Source: Polynucleobacter rarus (GTDB lineage: Bacteria; Pseudomonadota; Gammaproteobacteria; Burkholderiales; Burkholderiaceae). Taken from it: DNA of 64,000 nucleotides. A program made the position numbers and the translations under genes. The DNA is taken from NCBI RefSeq assembly GCF_003072505.1, contig NZ_NTGB01000001.1:756820-820819 (forward strand), given 5' to 3'. Positions 44,923 through 54,467 of the stretch are shown here, one piece after another. The notes below the pieces were generated by a model. It did no database searches, had not been told where the DNA came from, and worked only from the letters and a program-made list of their open reading frames with translations. How positions within the stretch are numbered: the first letter of the stretch is position 1; each line of letters starts with the position of its first letter.

Positions 44923-45942
44923 ATGGAATCATCACGTCGTCAATTATTATTAGCATCTTCAATGGCTTTAGGAGGCGCTTTGGTTTCAGGACAATCAGTC
45001 TATGCCCAAACCAATGCTACAAACAACAAAGGTCAAGTTTCAGGAAAATCCTATTGGATTAACAAGCCAGTAGATGGGGGAACCGTCAAATTACACTTAT
45101 GGCGTAAAAAACCAAATAAAGTCACCCGTGGCATTATTTTATTCGTCCACGGTTCATCTATGGCGGGTACTCCGACCTTTGATCTTTATATTCCTGGAAA
45201 GCCTGAATATTCAGCCATGGATTATTTTGCAGGTTTGGGATATGACACTTGGTGTATTGATAACGAAGGTTACGGTAGATCAGATAAATCCCGAAATATT
45301 AACTTCAATGTGAAGAACGGCTCAGAGGATTTGCAGGTTGTGGTTGACGCAATACTCCAAGAAACAAAAGCAAAACAGATTTTTGGCTACGGTATCAGTT
45401 CAGGATCCCTCAAGTTAGCGATGTTCGCCCAAAATAATCCTGGAAAAATATCTCGTATTGCGCTAGATGCATTTGTTTGGACTGGGAAAGATAGTCCCAC
45501 CTTAACTGAGCGTAAAAAACGTATTGCCCAATGGCAGAATTTAAACCGCAGACCAGTTGATCAAGCTATGATAGGTAGTGTATTCACTAGAGATCACCCT
45601 GGTACTGCTGATCAATCAATCGTTGATGCCTTTGCCAAGGCCGTGACTGATTTGGACGACACGATGCCTACCGGCACTTATTTGGATATGTCGATTAATT
45701 TACCCTTAATTGACCCTTTAAAATTGAATTTACCAGTCCTGATGATGCGAGGTCAATATGATGGCATCGCAAGTTTTGGCGATTTAATTGAGTTTTTTGC
45801 CCAATTACCCCATCCAGATAAACATTTTAGTGTGATGCAGGGCATTGCTCATGCCAGTTTTCAGGAAAAGAACGTCATGATTCCGTATCATATTTTGGAT
45901 AGCTTTTATACAATGCCAAAGCCGGTTTACACCGGGGAGTAA
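44923..45942 (+). CDS. Tat-exported alpha/beta hydrolase
   Basis: A 339-residue protein with an N-terminal twin-arginine signal, SSRRQLLLASSMALGG, and cleavage near VYAQT. The alpha/beta-hydrolase core shows ILFVHGSSMAG with the oxyanion region, the nucleophile elbow YGISSGS (likely the Ser between Ile and Ser), and a late catalytic His in MQGIAHASF. It therefore acts in the periplasm after folding in the cytoplasm. It is divergent from a Bug/IMDH-like pair, and a periplasmic esterase could release the acid that the receptor binds; that link is inference. AGGGGAAG precedes the start. Confidence 0.85.
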   Translation: MESSRRQLLLASSMALGGALVSGQSVYAQTNATNNKGQVSGKSYWINKPVDGGTVKLHLWRKKPNKVTRGIILFVHGSSMAGTPTFDLYIPGKPEYSAMDYFAGLGYDTWCIDNEGYGRSDKSRNINFNVKNGSEDLQVVVDAILQETKAKQIFGYGISSGSLKLAMFAQNNPGKISRIALDAFVWTGKDSPTLTERKKRIAQWQNLNRRPVDQAMIGSVFTRDHPGTADQSIVDAFAKAVTDLDDTMPTGTYLDMSINLPLIDPLKLNLPVLMMRGQYDGIASFGDLIEFFAQLPHPDKHFSVMQGIAHASFQEKNVMIPYHILDSFYTMPKPVYTGE

Positions 45943-46046
45943 TGCTTATATCCTTTACTACTAATGGGGTTATTTTGAGATCTAAAGACAAAATAGCTAA
46001 ATTAGTATTTAATAGAACTTATCTTAATAAACATAGGTGAAATTGA

Positions 46047-47051
46047 ATGGTGAATTTTAAGTTGTTGAATAAGTTAGTGATCAGTCTTTTGGCTTTAGCA
46101 ATGCTAACCTGTAATGTTGCGTATGCAAAAAAAATGGGAAGCGGTAAAAGCATGGGGAGGCAATCTAGCACTGTAACCAACAATCAAAATAGCCTCCCCC
46201 CCAAGCCTAATGCAACTCCTGTCGGACAAAATACGTCTCCAGCTGCTAAGCCTAATACCGCTCCAGCCAATACCCCAGCTCCGGCTGCCCAACCTAGTCG
46301 CTTTGGCGGCATGGGTGGTATTTTGGGCGGAGTTGCTGCTGGTATTGGTTTGAGCTACCTGTTTTCTCATATGGGCATGGGTGGCATGGGGGGTATGGGC
46401 GATGGACTAGCTTCGATGCTGTCCGGTATTTTAATGATCGCTGTTGTTGGATTTTTGGTGATGTTTTTGATTCGTCGCTTTAGCTCAAAGACGAATATGG
46501 CTTATGCACCTGCAACTCCTGGAATATTTAATAATGCCAATGTTGAACCTAATCTCAATAGAGGTTGGAACTCAACTAGTCCATCGATTAACCAAGAACC
46601 GCAGTTCAAAAGTTTAAATTTAGCCACTCCCGTTCTTGAGTCTGTTGGGAATGGATCAAATCAATCTGATATTTCTCCATCGAATATGTCAGACAAAGAC
46701 TCTTTTTTGCAAAATGCTAAGGCCTTATTTATTCAACTTCAAGAAGCATCTGACCAACAAAACTTAGATAAGCTAAAAGAATATACAACTCCAGAACTAT
46801 TTGAGTTATTACGGCAAGATATGCTCTCTAGAGTTTCAGCCTTCAGTTTTACGCAAGTTTTAACCCTTGCGGCAGATTTAATTGCAGTTGAGGAAGATGG
46901 CAAAGAATATTTGGCGAGTACGCGTTTCTCAGGCTCTCTAAGAGAAGAAAAAGATGGTCCGATTTCTGAATTCCAAGAAGTTTGGAATTGGGTCAAGCCA
47001 ATACAAGGTAACACAGGGTGGTTATTGTGTGGGATTCAACAAATTAATTAA
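46047..47051 (+). CDS. Tim44-like domain membrane protein
   Basis: A 334-residue protein. It has a signal peptide or first helix (residues 1-27), a Pro/Ala/Asn-rich linker (about 45-85), a Gly/Met-rich segment with MGMGGMGGMG, one clear membrane helix near 125-142, and a C-terminal Tim44-type domain (about 215-334) containing FIQLQEASDQQNLDKLKEYTTPELF and an EVWNWVK motif. Bacterial Tim44-like proteins are membrane-anchored and of uncertain role. It is monocistronic and ends at a strong terminator. AGGTGA lies upstream of the start. Confidence 0.85.
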   Translation: MVNFKLLNKLVISLLALAMLTCNVAYAKKMGSGKSMGRQSSTVTNNQNSLPPKPNATPVGQNTSPAAKPNTAPANTPAPAAQPSRFGGMGGILGGVAAGIGLSYLFSHMGMGGMGGMGDGLASMLSGILMIAVVGFLVMFLIRRFSSKTNMAYAPATPGIFNNANVEPNLNRGWNSTSPSINQEPQFKSLNLATPVLESVGNGSNQSDISPSNMSDKDSFLQNAKALFIQLQEASDQQNLDKLKEYTTPELFELLRQDMLSRVSAFSFTQVLTLAADLIAVEEDGKEYLASTRFSGSLREEKDGPISEFQEVWNWVKPIQGNTGWLLCGIQQIN

Positions 47052-47075
47052 AAATTAATTGCGATGTTTTAACTT

Positions 47076-47103
47076 AAAGGACTAAGTTTACTTAGTCCTT
47101 TTT
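47076..47103. terminator. Bidirectional terminator between the Tim44-like and flavin reductase genes
   Basis: AAAGGACTAAG-TTTA-CTTAGTCCTTT is a perfect 11-base stem with a four-base loop and a T run on the plus strand. It overlaps the stop codon of the minus-strand flavin reductase gene by two bases. Confidence 0.88.
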
Positions 47104-47740
47104 ATCTTGGGCGATATAGTTTGAAAAGTTGATCAGCGCCAACAGTGAAGTAATCAGCAGGTCCGCCACCACGCATTACATGCTGCATACTTGCCGTGTC
47201 GTATAAGCCTTCTTTTAAGGCACTCTGTAAAATATGAACGGCAATTACATGGCCAATTACAAACCAAGATTCCAGCGCGGATTCATCAGTATTTTTTAAT
47301 TGAATAATTTCTGACAGTTTGCACTCAAAAGAGACTGGGCTCGCTAAAACACGAGGCGCATTAATGAGTCTAGAAGGAGTTGGGGTCAGGTTGGCTAACT
47401 CGAATTCATCAACCTCAGGTGGCACACTCGCACAGCTAATATTCATCGCCTCTACTAGTGGCTTAGTGACTAAATTCCAGGTAAATTCACCTGTTTGCTC
47501 AATATTTCTTAAAGAATCTTTATAACCCGTACTCGTAAAGCCTATCATTGGTGGGTCAGAGTTAATGGCATTAAAAAAACTATAAGGAGCTAAATTTTTG
47601 ACGCCGTCCAAACTGATACTACCAATCCAGCCGATTGGTCTGGGTGCAACAATGGCTTTAAAAGGATCATGTGGTAATCCATGTCCTTTATGAGGTTCGT
47701 AAAAATAAAAAGCATCTTGCACAATCTTCTCCTCAAGCAT
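47102..47740 (-). CDS. Flavin reductase-like (FMN-binding split-barrel) protein
   Basis: A 212-residue protein of the flavin reductase/DIM6-NTAB family. FKAIVAPRPIGWIGSISLDG with NLAPYSFFNAINSDPPMIGF is the diagnostic FMN-binding stretch, and a second conserved region is FECKLSEIIQL. Such proteins supply reduced flavin to monooxygenases or act as FMN-linked oxidoreductases. No monooxygenase partner lies beside it. It may be transcribed with the HPP gene located 54 bases upstream on the same strand. Confidence 0.85.
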   Translation of the reverse strand: MLEEKIVQDAFYFYEPHKGHGLPHDPFKAIVAPRPIGWIGSISLDGVKNLAPYSFFNAINSDPPMIGFTSTGYKDSLRNIEQTGEFTWNLVTKPLVEAMNISCASVPPEVDEFELANLTPTPSRLINAPRVLASPVSFECKLSEIIQLKNTDESALESWFVIGHVIAVHILQSALKEGLYDTASMQHVMRGGGPADYFTVGADQLFKLYRPR

Positions 47741-47794
47741 TTGAATCTCCGGTGCATTCTAGAATTCGTTAATCTCGATTATTCTAACTTGATT

Positions 47795-48295
47795 TCAATG
47801 TTTGATGCCCCAATCACGTGCTCTGGGTGAGGGAGAAAACCAATGCGTAGGATAAGTTGTTTTACTTTTCATTACTCGAGTCAGCACCGCGGTAATAATG
47901 ACTAAACTTAATGTTCCTAGCAAAATAGTTGAAATGAGAATAAAAAAACTTGCATGAGCATGAATCATAATTACTGTATTGGCGGCAGCAGGTGGATGAA
48001 ACGTTCTAGTCGCTAGCATTAAAAAAATCCCCAAAGATAACGAAATTGCCAATACCCACCAAGCATCCCCAAAAAAATGAAATAAGCTAATCCCCACAAT
48101 GGCACAAATTAAGTGACCACCAATTAATGCCCTAGGCTGAGCAACTGAGTGATTAGAGGCGGTGAATAAAAGTGCTGTAGAACTAGCAAAGGATGCTAAC
48201 CAAATGTGATTATCCGTTAGGTTTACTAAATAAAAAACCAAGCTGATTGTAATAAAACTACCAAAAAGAACAATAGAAAATTTCTTAAGATGCAT
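47795..48295 (-). CDS. HPP family integral membrane protein
   Basis: A 166-residue protein with four to five membrane helices. The family motif HPPAAA occurs in TRTFHPPAAANTVIMI, and SVAQPRALIGGHLI fits the first conserved region. HPP proteins are small membrane proteins; some plant and cyanobacterial members have been linked to nitrite transport, and their general function is unsettled. The gene is divergent from the RND efflux operon. Confidence 0.85.
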   Translation of the reverse strand: MHLKKFSIVLFGSFITISLVFYLVNLTDNHIWLASFASSTALLFTASNHSVAQPRALIGGHLICAIVGISLFHFFGDAWWVLAISLSLGIFLMLATRTFHPPAAANTVIMIHAHASFFILISTILLGTLSLVIITAVLTRVMKSKTTYPTHWFSPSPRARDWGIKH

Positions 48296-48370
48296 TCAAT
48301 TTAACTCTGATATTCCCGTATTGTCGGCCAACCAATTTTGATCAGCAATTTATTAAATGTATCACTAAAC

Positions 48371-48402
48371 TAAGATATCATCTTAAATTAGCTATTTATA
48401 GC
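48371..48402. promoter_or_regulatory. Two adjacent perfect inverted repeats before the RND efflux operon
   Basis: TAAGAT-ATC-ATCTTA (48371-48385) is a perfect 6-3-6 inverted repeat. It is followed by GCTAT-TT-ATAGC (48391-48402), a 5-2-5 repeat. Both lie in the 169-base gap between the divergent HPP and RND genes. They could bind a local regulator of the pump, but no regulator gene is present in this region. Confidence 0.35.
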
Positions 48403-48464
48403 TTTTAAAGTAATTTTCAACGCATTAAAAAGATATTTAACCTTAAAGATCAATTGGCACAGAA

Positions 48465-49694
48465 ATGACTGAATTAAAAAATAAATCGTCTGATTTACAG
48501 AGTACAAATCGAGATCAATTGGTCTCAAAGATGAAAGAAAACAAGAAATATATTTTGATTCTTGTAGGAGTCTTAATCCTAGCGGCAATCTTCTTGTTTA
48601 CAGATTTTAAAAAGAATGATGTTATTGAAGTGCCTGTTGCCTCTCCTGAAAATACCTTGAAAATTTCTGAAGAGCAAGCGAAGCAAATTAAGTGGGGTCC
48701 AGTCAAAACATACGATTTTCAAGAAAGAAAAGAAGCGGTTGGAATTATTGACTTCGATAGAAATAAGACTGCTGAAATTTACTCAACTTACCAAGGTCGG
48801 ATCAATCGTGTATTGGTCAATGCCAGTGAAGATGTTAAAAAAGGCCAAGTCTTGTACACTGTTGTTTCTCCCGATGCCGCGCAAGCATCAGCCAGCCTCC
48901 TTTCAACTGCTGGAGTTCTCAGAACTTCGAATGAAACACTGAAAAGAGCAAAAGAGTTATATGAATTTAAAAGTATTTCTCTAAAAGAGTTAGAACTCAA
49001 TGTGTCAGATCAACAAACTGCTGAGGCAAATTTTATTGCCGCAAAAAAAACTATGTATTTATTTGGTTTCACTGATACAGAAATTGAAGAAATTGTGAAA
49101 GGTCGTAAGGTTGATGTTGAACTGAATATTCGTAGCCCTATCAACGGTAGAGTCATTACTAAAAACGCAACTCCTGGTCAATTAGTTCAACCAGGCGTGG
49201 CACCAGCTCCTTTTGTCATATCAGATATCAATAAACTCTGGATGGTAGCAAATGTCCCAGAGTCAGAGGTGCCATATTATCGAATTGGTCAAAATGTCAT
49301 TGTGAATGTACAAGCTTACAAGGATCGCCTATTTCCCGGAAAAATTGTATATGTTGCAGACTCCGTAGATCCCGTTACCCGCAGACTTACAATTTACGCA
49401 GCTCTGGATGATAAAGACCATGAGTTAAAACCCCAAATGCTGGCTGGATTTACAATTGAATTAACCAAACCTGAAACTTGGCCAGCTGTTCCACTGGAGG
49501 CCTTAGTGAGAGAAAGCAATGGTCTTCGTTCAGTCTGGGTTACGAACAACGGCACAGACTTCAAAAGAAGGTTAGTGCGAATTGGTATTTTACAAGCGGA
49601 CTTAGTGCAAATACTCGATGGTTTAGAACCAGGTGAAACGATAGCTTTAAATAAAGCTTTGTTTTTAAGCAATTTATATAGCGTGACACACTAA
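48465..49694 (+). CDS. RND efflux periplasmic adaptor subunit (CusB/CzcB-like)
   Basis: A 409-residue membrane-fusion protein. It has a short cytoplasmic start, one membrane anchor (about residues 28-46), then the lipoyl-like half GRINRVLVNASEDVKKGQVLYTV, a coiled-coil hairpin (about 140-195), the second lipoyl half IRSPINGRVITKNATPGQLVQPG, a barrel with LWMVANVPESEVPYYRIGQ, and a membrane-proximal domain. It is the first gene of a tripartite efflux operon. No metal-binding His/Met-rich N-terminus is evident, so the substrate is not fixed. Confidence 0.9.
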   Translation: MTELKNKSSDLQSTNRDQLVSKMKENKKYILILVGVLILAAIFLFTDFKKNDVIEVPVASPENTLKISEEQAKQIKWGPVKTYDFQERKEAVGIIDFDRNKTAEIYSTYQGRINRVLVNASEDVKKGQVLYTVVSPDAAQASASLLSTAGVLRTSNETLKRAKELYEFKSISLKELELNVSDQQTAEANFIAAKKTMYLFGFTDTEIEEIVKGRKVDVELNIRSPINGRVITKNATPGQLVQPGVAPAPFVISDINKLWMVANVPESEVPYYRIGQNVIVNVQAYKDRLFPGKIVYVADSVDPVTRRLTIYAALDDKDHELKPQMLAGFTIELTKPETWPAVPLEALVRESNGLRSVWVTNNGTDFKRRLVRIGILQADLVQILDGLEPGETIALNKALFLSNLYSVTH

Positions 49695-49714
49695 ACTTAC
49701 TAAGAAATCACGAA

Positions 49715-52700
49715 ATGTTTAAACCAATACTTTACTTTGTCCTAACGCGTCGCCCGATTGTCCTATTGTGTTTGATGGCTTTCATTGTGGCAGGACTGAT
49801 TGCCTTCATGAAACTCAATGTGGAGGCATATCCAAACCCTGCACCCGTCATTATTGAAATTACTGCGCAGTCACCTGGCTCATCTTCAGAGGAGATGGAA
49901 CGGTATTACACAAGACCTATAGAAATTGGCCTTGCTACTACTCCAGGGGTAGACATAATTCGTTCTACCTCTTTCGCTGGATTGTCTTTCGTGAGGGTTA
50001 CTTTTAATTACGGCGTAGATTATTTCTTTGCTTTGACTCAAGTTGCTAATGGTTTATCTCAAAATGTAAATTTACCGAATGGGGTCCAACCTCAGATTCA
50101 AGCGTCGAGTTTAGTTGGTGAGATTTTTAGATATCAACTCAAAGGACCGCCAACTTATAGCCTTACTGATTTAAGAACAATTCAAGATTGGGTTGTTATC
50201 AAGCGACTTTTGACAACCCCTGGAATTGTTCAAGTTGTTGCTTGGGGAGGAACAACCAAGGAATACCATGTAGAAGTTCATCCCAAAAGACTTGAGGGGT
50301 ATGGCATTACACTGCAACAACTACTCTCGACAATTGGTAATTCCAACTCGAATGTGGGTGGTCGAACCGTTAGTGTAGGTGATCAGTCCATTAATATTCG
50401 TGGAGTTGGCCTGGTACAAAATATTGAAGATATCGAACAAATAGTTTTAACTCAACAAAATGGTCTCGCCATTAGAGTGAAAGATGTTGCTGATGTTACA
50501 GAAGGTTTCGTACCAAGGCTTGGAGAAGCAGGTAGAGATGCCCAAAATGATGTAGTAACAGGCGTCATCATCATGAACCGAACTCTCCAAACTAAACAAG
50601 TTATTGAACGAGCCGAAGAGGCGATTAAAAAGATCAACTCTGATGGTTCCTTGCCACATGGTGTAAAAGTGGAGCCTTACTACGATCGATCAACCTTGAT
50701 TGGTGTAACCACTCATACAGTTATTCATAACTTAATTTTTGGTTGTCTCTTAGTATTTTTTATCCAATGGGTATTCTTGGGCGATTTAAGAAGTGCTGTG
50801 ATCGTCAGTATGAATATTCCATTCGCATTATTTTTCAGCATTATTATCCTCACAATGACGGGGGAATCTGCCAACCTCTTATCCCTAGGGGCGGTCGATT
50901 TCGGCATCATTGTCGATTCGGCAGTTATTTTAGTTGAAAATATTTTCAGAAATTTTCAGCAGTCACCTGAAGATCGAGCTCGAACATTACGAAAAATGGC
51001 TTTCGGACCCGATGGGCTATTAACTGATCCTTCTAAAGGCTGGACTGCAAGATTAAGATTAATTTTCTTAAGTTCAACTCAGGTAGATACATCTGTTTTA
51101 TTTTCAACTGCCATTACGATTGCAGCGTTTTTACCGCTATTCACGATGCAGGGTGTTGAGGGGCAAATTTTTGGTCCGATGGCAAGAACCTATGGTTACG
51201 CTTTGGCTGGAGCATTGATTGCAACATTCACGATTACCCCAGTTCTCGCATCACTGTTATTACCTCGTAGGGTAAAGGAAACCGAGACCTTTATTGTTGA
51301 AGCAATCCGAAAATTCTACACCCCTAAGTTAAATTGGGCTTTAGAAAATACTAAAGTTGTGATAATAAGTTCAATTGTTTGCTTATTTTTAGGTTTCTTA
51401 ATGCTTTCTCGTTTGGGTAGTGAGTTTTTACCTGCCTTGGAAGAAGGGAATTTATGGATACGAGCATCATTGCCCCCAACTATTTCGCTTGAAGCAGGAA
51501 CTGCGAGCGTCAATCGAATGAGGGAACTGATCAAAAGTCATCCTGAAGTAGTAACAGTCGTTTCGCAACATGGTCGACCTGATGATGGCAGTGACGCTGC
51601 AGGTTTTAATAACATTGAGCTCTTTGCACCACTCAAACCATTTGATGAATGGAAAGATGGAATGACTAAGGAAAAGTTAGTCGCAGGCTTGCAAAAAGAT
51701 TTTGAAAACGAATTTCCTGGTGTGACTACTAATTTTTCTCAGTATATTCAGGATAACGTTCAAGAGGGTTTATCCGGGGTTAAAGGGGCAAACTCGGTTA
51801 AGATTATTGGTCCTGATCTTGTGAAACTAGAAGAGCTTGCAAATCAAGTGAAGCATGTCATGGAGGGAATTCCAGGGGTTAGTGATTTAGGCATTTTCTA
51901 CATTCTTGGACAACCCAATTTGAATATCATCATTGATCGTGAAAAGGCTGCACGCTATGGCTTAAACACTGGCGATGTTAATACAGTTATTCAAGCGGCC
52001 TTTGCTGGCACTGTAGCAACAACAGTGCTTGAAGGTGACAAGAAGTTTGATTTGACTGTTCGTTTAAAGAAAGAAGGCCGGGATAGTATTGAGGATGTGA
52101 GAAGACTTAGAATTGGCTATACCACTTCAAGCGGTACTGTGGCTTACATTCCACTAGAAGATATTTCAAATATAACTTTGGATACCGGAGCTAGCTACAT
52201 TTACCATGAAAAGAACGAGCGTTATATACCTGTCAAGTTCAGTACTAGAGGGCGTGATTTAGGTTCTACAGTATTAGAAATTCAAGAAAAAATTGGTTCT
52301 CAAATTATCTTACCTGAGGGCTACCGAATTTCTTATGCAGGTGAATTTGAGGAGTTACAAGCTGCCCAGGAACGACTTGCAATCATTGTGCCACTCGCAT
52401 TGTTATTGATCTTTGCTCTTCTTTATGCCCTGTTTAATAACGTCTTGGATTGCTTATTGACAGTCTCAGGAGTGCCTTTTGCAATGTTGGGCGGTGTAAT
52501 AGCTTTATATCTCTCAGGTCAAACCGCTAGTATCTCTGCAATTATTGGATTCATTTCCTTGCTTGGGGTATCGGTAATGAACGGAATTTTAGTTCAAACC
52601 TACTATCGGGAATTAATCCATTCAGGTAGAACCATTTCGCAAGCAATTTTAGAAGCTCATGAACACCGGATGAGGCCATTATTAATGACTGCGCTATCCG

Positions 52701-52891
52701 CTGCAATTGGGTTATTTCCTGCTGCTGTTTCTAATGGTATTGGTAGTCAAGTTCAAAAGCCTTTAGCCACCGTCGTAGTGGGGGGGATGATTATTGGTCC
52801 AATTTTCTTATTGATTGTGGTTCCAGCTATTTATACAGAGGTATTAAAACGAGTTAAGCCAAAGAAACGTCGTAAAGGTTTGGGAGGATAA
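49715..52891 (+). CDS. RND efflux transporter permease, CusA/CzcA (heavy-metal) family
   Basis: A complete 1058-residue RND pump with twelve membrane helices and two large periplasmic loops. The N-terminus (VLTRRPIVLLCLMAFIVAGL) and AYPNPAPVIIEITAQSPGSSSEEMERYYT resemble CusA/CzcA-type proteins. The fourth helix carries the proton-relay pattern GAVDFGIIVDSAVILVEN, with two Asp and one Glu as in the heavy-metal group rather than the DD of multidrug pumps. Family membership suggests export of a metal cation, but distant relatives carry other cargo. It begins 20 bases after the adaptor gene and ends one base before the outer-membrane gene. Confidence 0.92.
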   Translation: MFKPILYFVLTRRPIVLLCLMAFIVAGLIAFMKLNVEAYPNPAPVIIEITAQSPGSSSEEMERYYTRPIEIGLATTPGVDIIRSTSFAGLSFVRVTFNYGVDYFFALTQVANGLSQNVNLPNGVQPQIQASSLVGEIFRYQLKGPPTYSLTDLRTIQDWVVIKRLLTTPGIVQVVAWGGTTKEYHVEVHPKRLEGYGITLQQLLSTIGNSNSNVGGRTVSVGDQSINIRGVGLVQNIEDIEQIVLTQQNGLAIRVKDVADVTEGFVPRLGEAGRDAQNDVVTGVIIMNRTLQTKQVIERAEEAIKKINSDGSLPHGVKVEPYYDRSTLIGVTTHTVIHNLIFGCLLVFFIQWVFLGDLRSAVIVSMNIPFALFFSIIILTMTGESANLLSLGAVDFGIIVDSAVILVENIFRNFQQSPEDRARTLRKMAFGPDGLLTDPSKGWTARLRLIFLSSTQVDTSVLFSTAITIAAFLPLFTMQGVEGQIFGPMARTYGYALAGALIATFTITPVLASLLLPRRVKETETFIVEAIRKFYTPKLNWALENTKVVIISSIVCLFLGFLMLSRLGSEFLPALEEGNLWIRASLPPTISLEAGTASVNRMRELIKSHPEVVTVVSQHGRPDDGSDAAGFNNIELFAPLKPFDEWKDGMTKEKLVAGLQKDFENEFPGVTTNFSQYIQDNVQEGLSGVKGANSVKIIGPDLVKLEELANQVKHVMEGIPGVSDLGIFYILGQPNLNIIIDREKAARYGLNTGDVNTVIQAAFAGTVATTVLEGDKKFDLTVRLKKEGRDSIEDVRRLRIGYTTSSGTVAYIPLEDISNITLDTGASYIYHEKNERYIPVKFSTRGRDLGSTVLEIQEKIGSQIILPEGYRISYAGEFEELQAAQERLAIIVPLALLLIFALLYALFNNVLDCLLTVSGVPFAMLGGVIALYLSGQTASISAIIGFISLLGVSVMNGILVQTYYRELIHSGRTISQAILEAHEHRMRPLLMTALSAAIGLFPAAVSNGIGSQVQKPLATVVVGGMIIGPIFLLIVVPAIYTEVLKRVKPKKRRKGLGG

Positions 52892-52892
52892 G

Positions 52893-54359
52893 ATGAAAAA
52901 AACAATATTCCCTCTTCAGAAAACCTCCACTATTTGCTTACTCTTAGGTATAGCTGGCTTTTATTCTGGTTGCTCGATTGGGCCAGATTTTGTGCAACCC
53001 AAAATAGGTAGCCCCAATAGTTTTACCAGGCAAACACTGTCTCCTCAAGAAACGATCAGGCAGGTTTCGCAAAAAATTCAAGATGGTTGGTGGAGGGCGT
53101 ATGGTTCTCCGGAGTTGAATGCATTAGTTGAACTTGCATTAAAAAATAATTTTGATATTGAAGCAGCTTCAGCTAACTTAAAAGTTGCGCAAGCAAATGT
53201 GCGGGCCCAACAAGGGTATTTTTTCCCAACGGTAGGCCTTGGCTATAACGCGCTTCGACAAAATACAGGTTCTGCTATTCAACCTGCAGTCTATGGCCCT
53301 GATCAAAATAATTCCATTTATACCTTAAAAACTTCAGGAATTTCAGTGGGCTTTGTGCCTGATATTTGGGGTGGTAATCGCAGGCAGGTTGAATCTTTAA
53401 AAGCGCTTGGTAATGCTGCAAGTTATCAACTGGACGCTCTGCGTATTACAGTCGCGAATAATGTGTTGGCAGCGGCTATTCAGGAAGCTTCCCTCAGAGA
53501 GCAACTTGCAACTGTCAAGCAGTTAGCCTCTTCTGCAAAGGCACAGCTTGAACATGCACGAAGACTCAGAGATGCTGGATATGCTAGTAGTGTAGACCTT
53601 GCATTGCAGGAAAGCCTTTATGCACAAGCGATTGCACAAGCACCTGTGATTGAAAAAAGTAGGGAGCAGACGCTGAATTTGCTCAATGTTTTGTGCGGTC
53701 AAATGCCAAGTGAGAAATTGTTATTACCCAAATTAGAGCAAATCCAAGTTCCCGCTAATTTACCTAACCTCTTGCCTGCAGATTTATTGACTCAACGCCC
53801 AGACATCAAAATTGCTGAAGAGTATGTGCGCTCAGCGAATGCTCAAATTGGAGTGGCATTGGCTAATATGTTGCCGCAATTTAATGTCCTAGCCTCAGCA
53901 GGAAGTGCAACTGCTGTTGTGGCTGATATTGCTGATCAAGTCAGTAAAATTTGGAGTATTAGTGGCGGTGTAAGTCAAACTTTGTTTGCTGGAGGGACTT
54001 TATTTTCAAGAAAGCAAGCTGCTGATGCGGCTACAGACGTTGCAGTAGCCCAATACAAATCAACAGTACTTTTTGCATACCAAAACGTGGCTGATACTCT
54101 GTATGCGATTCAATCCGATAAAACTTATCTAGATGCGGCGATTCAAAATGAAGCAGCTAGTAAAGTGATTTTTGACCAAGCCAATAACCAATTTAAGGTA
54201 GGTTATATTTCAGAGCCTGTTAAGTTACAAACTGAACAAACCTATCTTCAAGCTAAGATCAACAGGCTTCAAGCAACAGCTACCTATTTAGGTGACACAA
54301 CTTCCCTCTATCAATCATTAGGGGGCGGTTGGAGCAAGGAAAAAAGTCAAATATATTGA
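52893..54359 (+). CDS. RND efflux outer-membrane lipoprotein, NodT/OprM type
   Basis: A 488-residue TolC-like channel. The signal has a lipobox at FYSGCSIGPDF, followed by the diagnostic WWRAYGSPELNALVELAL and, in the repeat, LLTQRPDIKIAEEYVRSANAQIGVA. It would be lipid-anchored and trimeric, joining the adaptor and pump across the envelope. The start ATG at 52893 has GGAGG within the end of the pump gene. It completes the operon; two hairpins follow before the convergent phosphodiesterase gene. Confidence 0.92.
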   Translation: MKKTIFPLQKTSTICLLLGIAGFYSGCSIGPDFVQPKIGSPNSFTRQTLSPQETIRQVSQKIQDGWWRAYGSPELNALVELALKNNFDIEAASANLKVAQANVRAQQGYFFPTVGLGYNALRQNTGSAIQPAVYGPDQNNSIYTLKTSGISVGFVPDIWGGNRRQVESLKALGNAASYQLDALRITVANNVLAAAIQEASLREQLATVKQLASSAKAQLEHARRLRDAGYASSVDLALQESLYAQAIAQAPVIEKSREQTLNLLNVLCGQMPSEKLLLPKLEQIQVPANLPNLLPADLLTQRPDIKIAEEYVRSANAQIGVALANMLPQFNVLASAGSATAVVADIADQVSKIWSISGGVSQTLFAGGTLFSRKQAADAATDVAVAQYKSTVLFAYQNVADTLYAIQSDKTYLDAAIQNEAASKVIFDQANNQFKVGYISEPVKLQTEQTYLQAKINRLQATATYLGDTTSLYQSLGGGWSKEKSQIY

Positions 54360-54363
54360 AAGT

Positions 54364-54400
54364 CAAACGATTAGGGTCAAGTTACTGTCCCAATCGTTTG
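54364..54400. terminator. Possible hairpin terminator after the efflux operon
   Basis: CAAACGATTAGGG and CCCAATCGTTTG pair over 12 bases with one bulged A and a loop of about 12 bases. No T run follows on the plus strand. A smaller imperfect hairpin at 54440-54462 (GACCCAGAG / CTCTAGGTC) is followed by T-rich bases. Either could end transcription of the convergent genes, but neither is a classic terminator. Confidence 0.4.
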
Positions 54401-54467
54401 AGCAATAATCCATCGATGACTATTAATCTGAGTTTTTTAGACCCAGAGAATCCCTCTAGGTCGATCT

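Noticed and set aside
46362..46402. Gly-Met-rich tandem repeat in the Tim44-like gene as a possible mobile or recombination repeat
   Set aside because: It encodes an in-frame flexible MGMGGMGGMG segment usual for this kind of membrane protein; no sign of a mobile element.
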